NCBI GenBank assembly: GCA_000226015.1
Contig: JH155985.1
Span: 29,025 to 61,540, forward strand
DNA from: Mnemiopsis leidyi
Taxonomy: Eukaryota > Ctenophora > Tentaculata > Lobata > Bolinopsidae
DNA length: 32,516 nt
Direction: 5' to 3'
Numbering within the stretch: the first letter of the stretch is position 1; every line of letters starts with the position of its first letter. Below the pieces are notes generated by a model, which was not told the DNA's origin, made no database searches, and saw only the letters and a list, made by a program, of their open reading frames with translations. Below, one piece after another: positions 30,201-32,516 of this stretch. The position numbers were made by a program, and so were the translations under genes.

Positions 30201-32262
30201 GAGCTGCTTTTATTCAATTCTCTTCCTCCAAGTGGATAATGATTAAATCGCTATTCATCTAGAGAACGAAAAATTATATCTTTGTCTGGCGTTGGACTGA
30301 CCGTGGTTATTTTATATCATTTTTATCTGATATATTTCTCTGAGACACCTTAATTGAATTTAATCGATTAGTCGATCACTCAGTCAAATAGGTTATTTAG
30401 AAGTAGATTTCTCGAAGCGATCAGCGAGTAAAACCCGATCACAAACGACGAAGATCAGAATAACGCAAGACAGTGATGTTAAGTAATAACTCACGTATAT
30501 ATGTGATGATAGTCAAGGAAGAATACTTAATAGCTATGGGTGACACCCTCTAGGTGTCGTGTGCGGTTCTCCAGGCCGGAGAAGCAATCTAGCAAGATGA
30601 TGAGAAGTGCGCCTTCACAAGTTATCGATGATATCCAAGCTACTGGCGGCTAGACTTGTTATTGTACTAGTGAGATAAACGAAGGTATTCAAACTATCTA
30701 GAACAGGAAGCTAGTTCCAGCCGCTACTTTTTTAGATTGGATTTACTTAAAGTTTGGCGTAGTTGCGGCGATTAGCAGTTATCGCACCGAAAGGTTTGTT
30801 TAAAGTCGTTTTAGATTAAGTGGGCATCGGGCACAGATAACGCGAGTGTTCTAGCTCGTAGCGGTTTAACTTGATACGCTTCCATGCTATCTAGCAATGT
30901 AGCAAGGCTAAGATAACAGAGCTTACATATCATGCCGGGGTTGATATCGGATTTTGCACCTGCCGCTTAATAAAGTTTTCCCATCGCATATACATACGAT
31001 TTAGGTATTGCATTTAAGTGCGTGCAAGTGTGCAAGTAAGCTGTATGTGTGAGCTGTAAAGCGGAATGACGATATACCAGCAGCTTGTCCTAACCTCTTC
31101 AACGATCGGGAACTTTCTCACATTGTAATCTTCTTCGTCTCTGAAACATCTGTTTTTTAATCCTAGACATCGTTTTAATATCATGTATCACATGTCAACC
31201 TAAAAGTCTAAGTATTTTTACCATGATCATTGTTCTAAGTGTATAATTATCGGAGAGTTTCTAGGGCTTGTAGCCCTGGGCTACACCTTATCAAACGAAT
31301 TCTCAGAATGAAAAAGAATTCTCGGAAAAAAGAACTCTCAGAAATGGTATATGACATGAATTTATAATCAAACTTTGGACAAAATAGGAAAGAAGAAATA
31401 TCTAGCAGTCGCGAACGTTGTAATCTTGAAGTTCATAAGCAACGACAGCGGAAAGGTGTGAGAAGATTTAGTTGGTTGATAATTTACGTCTATATCGTTT
31501 TTATGACAATGCTACTAGTACACTTGCTACTAGTACATACTAAAGACACTTGGCTTTAGCCTGGAATTGACATATAATTCAGTATTCTCAAAGGATAAAA
31601 TTCACAACTGAAATTTAATTGCTCCTTACTGAATTTTTATTTCCCCAATTATTGCCGATTAAAAAGTTGATTCCACAGTAACTTGAATGTACTTCAAGCA
31701 AATCGCTTTCCAAGCACTAAATTACATAAATTGTCGTCGAGTGTAGCAACGACATATCATAGTCCCAGTATAAGCTAAGCTTGCAGAACGATGCTTGCTG
31801 ATGCGTTGTGTAGCTATGTGTTTTCTAACATGCATGTAGCACATAATCAGCTTTCTCTCTCAGGACTCTCGCTAAAACGGTATTGGTTCAAAACTCTGGT
31901 CATTATACAAATAACTCTTACATGACATTCTGAGCCGGTTAACAGATAACAATGGACCTAAACTTACTTAAGGGCCTGGTTCGAGTATCAAACTGACAGA
32001 TAAGTTTAGTGCTACACACTGATAAAGCTACCACACCAATCAACTTCACATAAGCTACTAGAAAAGCAATACAATAGCTTAGAAACGTAAATCACGCTTA
32101 GTGTTGTATGATTGCAGGGGGACTGTTCTAGAGACTAGAACAGGTAAAAATCATAAATATAAATTTGTACAAATGTTTTACTTACGGTTCTCCAAGTTGC
32201 GTCACAAAAACATTTTTCTTCTGATCGAACTCAAGTTTTGTATTATGTAAGGACGACGACAT
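3200..32262 (-). CDS. CFAP73: CFAP73/CCDC42-family ciliary coiled-coil protein, 13 exons (whole gene span)
   Basis: Thirteen exons on the minus strand join with matching phases at all twelve introns (exon coordinates are given separately) to a protein of about 355 residues, somewhat longer than the roughly 310 of mammalian CFAP73 and CCDC42. It is charged, heptad-like and almost wholly coiled coil. Family hallmarks seen: the L-L-x-K-x-Q-E-M segment in exon 3, the R-R-E-F start of the second helix in exon 4, the segment KFDRFVRENEVKRQRAL in exon 5, and I-S-R-Y-N-T-L in exon 8. In this family CFAP73 (Chlamydomonas FAP73/MIA2) works with FAP100/MIA1 in the modifier-of-inner-arms complex on axonemal doublets, and CCDC42 is needed in sperm. 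Orthology to one or the other is not settled from sequence alone. Introns range from 142 bp to 11.6 kb. No other gene shares its strand; a receptor gene is nested in intron 4. The very C-terminus is uncertain (see exon 13). Confidence 0.85.
3617..3733 (-). CDS. CFAP73: CFAP73-like exon 12
   Basis: 39 codons in phase 0, acceptor CAGTGTCAG, beginning LYGQLELAIKNIVDMKCR and ending LIEKLSIIE. The N-x-L-Y start and the C-terminal Q-L/E-K-x-x-x-I pattern fit the last helices of the family. The donor GAG|GTGCTT is weak; reading on reaches a stop after 8 codons. Confidence 0.72.
3876..3942 (-). CDS. CFAP73: CFAP73-like exon 11
   Basis: 67 nt: one base completing the codon, then 22 codons beginning CYQITHKKEEKTVRQ, acceptor CATTTCAG, donor CAG|GTATGT. 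It corresponds to the H-I-Q-N-T-A-A-x-K-T block near the end of the coiled coil in CCDC42/CFAP73. The usual Trp residues before it are missing. Confidence 0.75.
4152..4199 (-). CDS. CFAP73: CFAP73-like exon 10 (probable)
   Basis: 48 nt behind a strong acceptor (CTTTTTACAG), with phase 2 in and 2 out. It encodes DVGCLDRGSKSVLTL with split codons at both ends. The family needs about 15 residues here (the region around D-R-A-R in CCDC42). The length, the L-D-R match and the phase support it. The donor (CG|GTTGGA) is weak. Exons 9 and 11 also join in phase without it, so it could be skipped or wrong. Confidence 0.55.
4324..4384. repeat. Hairpin-type inverted repeat in intron 9
   Basis: The 20-bp arms TCGCGATGTTACCGGAACCG (4324-4343) and 4365-4384 match at 18 of 20 positions around a 21-nt loop. 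The arms are GC-rich in an AT-rich intron. Possibly a foldback element. Confidence 0.7.
4477..4519 (-). repeat. Dispersed 42-bp motif, copy A
   Basis: The reverse complement contains CTCAAATTATTTGT and TAGTAGTGTTGAAAGTAT, matching copy B at all but about three positions. Confidence 0.75.
5433..5918. repeat. 240-bp tandem duplication in intron 9
   Basis: Positions 5433-5672 repeat almost exactly at 5673-5918. The second copy has one 6-nt insertion (CGATCT near 5830, itself a short direct repeat) and few substitutions. Near identity implies a recent event or an assembly duplication. No coding content seen. Confidence 0.9.
6886..7459 (-). repeat. 66-bp minisatellite carrying the exon 9 5' splice site, 9 copies
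   Basis: Plus-strand units start with ACTTAC at 6886, 6953, 7019, 7085, 7151, 7218, 7284, 7350 and 7415, so the period is 65-67 bp. Read on the minus strand, each unit contains a copy of the last 38 nt of exon 9, the donor GTAAGT and about 22 nt of intron. The 7415 copy is the real exon end. Units 3, 4, 5 resemble units 6, 7, 8 respectively (units 4 and 7 share GTGAAGTTA, units 3 and 6 share TAAAACAAGT), so a three-unit block was probably duplicated. Confidence 0.93.
7421..7524 (-). CDS. CFAP73: CFAP73-like exon 9
   Basis: 34 codons plus 2 nt, acceptor CAGTACTGCAG, donor GAAAA|GTAAGT. It encodes IDKAQQDLAELNKRKTDEVL and ends NSTIAALHSKLE. An alternative acceptor 8 nt upstream would put a stop in frame. 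The last 38 nt plus the donor are the template of a nine-copy 66-bp array running into intron 9. Reading past the donor gives an immediate TAA. Confidence 0.88.
7874..7983 (-). CDS. CFAP73: CFAP73-like exon 8
   Basis: 110 nt: 2 nt completing Gly, then 36 codons beginning YLELSDNMMKGVISRYNTLE, to donor TCC|GTGAGT. The I-S-R-Y-N-T-L run matches the V-I-A-R-Y-x-T-L block of CCDC42 proteins. Its 3' splice site (CTTTTCAG at 7984-7991) and its first bases are the template of a ten-copy 38-bp tandem array that extends into intron 7. The copy used is the one nearest the exon. Confidence 0.88.
7960..8331 (-). repeat. 38-bp minisatellite carrying the exon 8 3' splice site, 10 copies
   Basis: The plus-strand CTGAAAA-type acceptor motif occurs at 7984, 8022, 8060, 8098, 8136, 8174, 8212, 8249, 8287 and 8325, with period 38 (one step of 37). 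On the minus strand each unit reads as a pyrimidine tract, the acceptor CTTTTCAG and a copy of the first 23 or more nt of exon 8. The 7984 copy borders the real exon. The farthest copy has CTTCTCAG. Confidence 0.93.
8844..9239. mobile_element. MITE-like element with imperfect terminal inverted repeats
   Basis: The left end (GCAAAAAAG, then GGTAGGAT at 8864-8871) mirrors the right end (ATCCTACC at 9213-9220, then TTTTTTGCA to 9239). Inside are several short AACATCAGTTTC-like repeats. No ORF seen. I could not define a target-site duplication. Confidence 0.4.
11262..11770. mobile_element. Element with G-run inverted ends and internal 201-bp repeats
   Basis: The left end reads TTAT, fifteen G (11265-11279), then AACTAAA. 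The right end in reverse complement reads TTAGT, ten G (11757-11766), then ACTAAA. Between them about 2.2 units of a roughly 200-bp repeat are seen. The 40 bases at 11388-11427 recur identically at 11589-11628 and contain AATCTATCGCGCGGTACTGT. AGGATCAC occurs near both outer sides, but not directly at the ends. Confidence 0.5.
13604..13686 (-). CDS. CFAP73: CFAP73-like exon 7
   Basis: 83 nt: one base completing Arg, 27 codons (QSKLINKIEDNRKFERYIQQ, then VVDILPE), and one base of a Gly codon. Acceptor CTTACAG, donor AAG|GTAGGA. The Y-I-Q-Q-V-V-D-I-L-P segment corresponds to the Y-L-E-x-V-V/L-E block of the family. Confidence 0.88.
13687..14881. other. Intron 6 of the cilia gene
   Basis: No exon-like sequence apart from the flanking exons. 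A perfect 22-bp palindrome (CTAGACGGTGA and its complement) lies at 14416-14437. The 105-codon minus ORF at 14075-14392 shows no recognisable features. Confidence 0.5.
14882..14940 (-). CDS. CFAP73: CFAP73-like exon 6
   Basis: 59 nt (19 codons plus 2 nt), acceptor GTTTTTCAG, donor GAG|GTAACC. It encodes EIREQELSVLQDKYEKLER in coiled-coil heptads. It ends in phase 2; the first base of exon 7 completes an Arg codon. Confidence 0.85.
15233..15635. repeat. 13-bp minisatellite, about 31 copies, in intron 5
   Basis: Unit TACCATTACCAAG repeats for about 403 bp, with variant units (TACTAAG, TACAGAG, TTAACGAG) concentrated at the left edge and around 15508-15550. The core is nearly homogeneous, which suggests recent expansion. 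Confidence 0.95.
16021..16605. mobile_element. Non-autonomous DNA-transposon-like element, copy 1
   Basis: The left end (TACTTACCTTAATCCGGATT, then a GACCGGGATAAAGTGGCGGG box at about 16046-16065) is mirrored at the right end (CCGTAATAATCTTAATAAGG, ending about 16604) with a second GACCGGGA box near 16518. The layout is the same as in copy 2 at 23015-23826. No transposase seen. It lies in intron 5 of the cilia gene. Confidence 0.55.
16986..17084 (-). CDS. CFAP73: CFAP73-like exon 5
   Basis: 33 codons in phase 0, acceptor TTTTTTCAG, donor CAG|GTACAG. It carries the most recognisable block of the family, KFDRFVRENEVKRQRAL. It follows the 11.6-kb intron 4 that contains the nested receptor gene and the hAT element. 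Confidence 0.92.
17618..17756. repeat. Subterminal 18-bp repeats of the hAT element
   Basis: ACCGGGAACGGGAATAAA-type units are repeated about seven times, with two more related motifs at 19134-19180 near the other end. Clustered subterminal motifs are where hAT transposases bind, so these may be transposase sites; that is inference. Confidence 0.75.
17850..18780. other. Assembly gap (931 N)
   Basis: Unresolved bases inside the hAT element. The true length may differ. Any transposase frame would be hidden here. Confidence 1.
18783..18827 (+). CDS. Possible C-terminus of a hAT transposase, rest in the gap
   Basis: Directly after the gap a plus-strand frame reads SDIDLGHDSDDGDD and stops at 18825-18827; AATAAA follows at 18975-18980. 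An acidic tail, then a stop and a polyadenylation signal inside a hAT element, would fit a transposase gene. Only 14 codons are visible and none is diagnostic. Confidence 0.3.
   Translation, partial: SDIDLGHDSDDGDD
21107..21177. repeat. Two adjacent perfect palindromes
   Basis: TTTTGTGCACGTGCACAAAA (21107-21126) is a perfect 20-bp palindrome centred on CACGTG. At 21139-21177 the arms ATCTTGCCATTTGGGCCC and its exact complement (18 bp each) are separated by TTC. An (ACGT)n tract lies just upstream at 21027-21044. Confidence 0.9.
21651..21859. repeat. Long inverted repeat, 61-bp arms
   Basis: Arms 21651-21711 and 21799-21859 are reverse complements at 56 of 61 positions, around an 87-nt loop. 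The loop contains one copy of a 42-bp motif found at two other places in the window. Possibly a foldback element or, if transcribed, a hairpin RNA. Confidence 0.85.
21757..21797 (+). repeat. Dispersed 42-bp motif, copy B
   Basis: Core TAGTAGTGTTGAAAGTAT preceded by CTCAAATTATTTGT. The other copies are at 4477-4519 (minus) and 29518-29557 (plus). Confidence 0.75.
23015..23826. mobile_element. Non-autonomous DNA-transposon-like element, copy 2
   Basis: The ends are inverted repeats: GTATACCTTACTTGGGATTA at 23015-23034 against the reverse complement of 23797-23826, about 24 of 30 matching. Each end carries a GACCGG(G/A)ATAA-GTGGCGGG box, and AATTTTAAAATTGAA-like sequence precedes the right box as in copy 1. 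No transposase seen. The ORF at 22997-23308 overlaps the left end and is probably chance. Confidence 0.6.
24069..24403 (+). other. Purine-rich, possibly coding segment
   Basis: From ATG at 24069 a 49-codon frame reads MLNKYRTAREKSGEMSEWRE and onward, highly charged, and crosses a good donor-like CAG|GTAAGA at about 24176. An adjoining frame (24218-24403) reads MMIFPKEFEDYFKRSNFGYH and ends in VTNQLDL. They are in different frames and I found no partner exons. It may be a gene relic, a small nested gene or simple low-complexity sequence. Confidence 0.25.
26100..26165. repeat. Hairpin with 18-bp perfect arms
   Basis: GTGTGATATCGAAAATTA (26100-26117) and its exact complement (26148-26165) enclose a 30-nt loop with GAAGGCGCGAGTGA. 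Possibly a very small MITE. Confidence 0.8.
26716..27780 (+). CDS. Rhodopsin-like (class A) GPCR, divergent, single coding exon
   Basis: This 354-residue intact ORF has seven hydrophobic segments at about residues 27-47, 62-88, 95-123, 140-160, 198-228, 262-285 and 300-322. Class A landmarks remain in part: LSVVD in TM2 (canonical L-x-x-x-D) and NSLINP in TM7. Others are lost: the DRY position reads CRT (124-126), the TM6 C-W-x-P position reads C-N-T-L, and NPxxY reads NPVIL. There is no Cys before TM3 or in the second extracellular loop, so the usual disulfide is absent. N27-I-T is a glycosylation sequon at the edge of TM1. The C-tail is short and basic (YIKKSSKELL). Such intronless, motif-poor receptors are typical of lineage-expanded orphan or chemosensory families; the ligand is unknown. 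It is nested in intron 4 of the cilia gene on the opposite strand. The sequence before the ATG (CTTAACAG at 26694-26701) may be the acceptor of a 5' UTR intron. Confidence 0.88.
   Translation: MRTTQPTTTLYLGIPLEQIRFDHSTLNITIAIFAFFVGSITVILNTRLCFYYYKKSSLIYEKLFLILSVVDATTGLAALLQSVTFVGILTDQKRFVSVVLTVTYLLSAVSFHVSVFYNVLLAVCRTVILACPFFQFHLKSLYSISILYPIIMIMLTIYEVNSVYTNNPDLVGKVMYLLISPLLGSEIIYNHFPDFNNLGYYILLLGLPFVLPSIICLVCCICASIFLRRSSKRDVARVRYKMSCNSAGKNFQNGARKFTNSRATVTILQLSIAFFICNTLYFTTEFTLQALNPDHLPHEMYLVYLAGNFLPFLNSLINPVILIQRGTHLQAYIKKSSKELLTRISCGPNRNFEV
27781..28645. other. Intron 4, downstream of the receptor gene
   Basis: Receptor 3' flank with its AATAAA at 27895, then AT-rich sequence with no gene seen up to exon 4. 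Confidence 0.5.
27895..27900 (+). terminator. Polyadenylation signal of the GPCR gene
   Basis: AATAAA lies 115 nt after the receptor stop codon. It is the first such hexamer downstream and at a normal 3' UTR distance. Confidence 0.5.
28646..28732 (-). CDS. CFAP73: CFAP73-like exon 4
   Basis: 29 codons in phase 0, from acceptor ACCATCAG to donor AAC|GTTAGA. It encodes ELESKRREFAVRMERC and continues to DELRIEQQN, the conserved second block of the coiled coil. The donor has T at +3, as in introns 2 and 10. Confidence 0.87.
29119..29208 (-). CDS. CFAP73: CFAP73-like exon 3
   Basis: Exactly 30 codons in phase 0, acceptor AACTTCAG, donor CAG|GTGGGC. It encodes SEWALVKDGTRTLQ followed by LLLQKQQEMAVVDQ. 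The second half matches the conserved R-L-L-E-K-x-x-E-M start of the DUF4200 coiled coil. Confidence 0.85.
29518..29557 (+). repeat. Dispersed 42-bp motif, copy C
   Basis: CTCAAATTATTT followed by TAGTAGTGTTGAAAGTAT, with differences from copies A and B in the linking bases. It lies in intron 2. Confidence 0.7.
29924..29977. repeat. Near-perfect 54-bp palindrome
   Basis: Arms of 27 bp (29924-29950 and 29951-29977) meet with no spacer at GGTTAACC and differ only by one GC/CG dinucleotide. They include GACCTCGGGGG and its complement, so the stem is GC-rich in an AT-rich intron. Confidence 0.88.
31095..31140 (-). CDS. CFAP73: CFAP73-like exon 2
   Basis: A 46-nt exon behind acceptor GTTTCAG. 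One base completes the Pro codon from exon 1, then 15 codons (DEEDYNVRKFPIVEE) lead to donor GAG|GTTAGG. It is acidic and short, as in the linker before the coiled coil in this family. The phase (2 in, 0 out) fits both neighbours, and this is the main support for so small an exon. Confidence 0.7.
31141..32185. other. Intron 1 of the cilia gene
   Basis: About 1 kb of AT-rich sequence without coding signs. It contains a small 9-bp-arm hairpin CTGTTCTAG/CTAGAACAG at 32123-32143 and a short direct repeat TGCTACTAGTACA near 31510-31538. Confidence 0.5.
32186..32262 (-). CDS. CFAP73: CFAP73-like exon 1 (start codon)
   Basis: ATG at 32262 begins MSSSLHNTKLEF and the exon runs 25 codons plus 2 nt to a strong donor (CC|GTAAGT). 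The segment FVTQLGE resembles the N-terminal region of family members. Phase 2 at the end matches exon 2. The sequence just before the ATG (TTTTTAG two bases upstream) looks like a 3' splice site, so a 5' untranslated exon or trans-spliced leader is possible. Confidence 0.75.
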
Positions 32263-32342
32263 TGCTAAAAATCTAGTTTGGTTGAAAGAATTAAGTTTAG
32301 CTCTGTGTTTGAGTGTGTATGTGTTTGTGTGCGTCTAGCCCC

Positions 32343-32481
<139 letters not shown>

Positions 32482-32516
32482 TGTGTGTGNGTTGAGTGTG
32501 TGCCGTGTGTAGTGTA

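Larger units (their letters stand above)
29209..31094. other. Intron 2 of the cilia gene
   Basis: No exon seen besides the flanking ones. It contains a copy of the 42-bp motif, a 54-bp palindrome (29924-29977) and a run of small stem-loops at 30543-30617. A GAGCGAAGCGAGTG word near 29366 looks repeat-derived. Confidence 0.5.

Overview
This is a window of animal nuclear DNA: AT-rich, intron-rich and full of small transposons, satellites and palindromes. It has canonical GT-AG introns, AATAAA signals, a metazoan rhodopsin-family receptor, non-LTR and hAT-type transposons, and a gene for a motile-cilium coiled-coil protein. I cannot name the species. An aquatic invertebrate with motile cilia is a reasonable guess, but it is inference.

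The main result is that almost the whole window is one gene on the minus strand. Thirteen short exons between 32262 (ATG) and 3200 (stop) can be joined with every splice phase matching. They give a protein of about 355 residues that reads as a CFAP73/CCDC42-family (DUF4200) axonemal coiled-coil protein. Its exons are too short to show as separate long ORFs. The large intron 4 (17085-28645) carries a complete single-coding-exon seven-transmembrane receptor on the opposite strand (26716-27780), so the receptor is nested in the cilia gene.

Layout from left to right: 1 to about 2165, the 5'-truncated endonuclease-RT part of a non-LTR retrotransposon (minus strand) running off the left edge; 2166-3199, AT-rich 3' flank with a palindrome; 3200-4199, the last four exons; 4200-7420, intron 9 with a hairpin, a 240-bp tandem duplication and a minisatellite; 7421-7983, exons 9 and 8; 7984-13603, intron 7, starting with a second minisatellite and holding two inverted-repeat elements; 13604-17084, exons 7, 6 and 5 with a 13-bp minisatellite and a DNA-transposon-like element between them; 17085-28645, intron 4 with a hAT element (perfect 8-bp target duplication, assembly gap inside), palindromes, a long inverted repeat, a second copy of the DNA-transposon-like element and the receptor; 28646-32262, exons 4 to 1; 32350-32479, a (TG)n tract just upstream of the start codon.

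The most unusual feature is a pair of unrelated minisatellites built on splice junctions of neighbouring exons. A 38-bp unit repeated ten times carries the 3' splice site and first bases of exon 8. A 66-bp unit repeated nine times carries the last 38 bases and 5' splice site of exon 9. By reading frame, only the last of ten near-identical acceptors and the first of nine near-identical donors give an intact protein.
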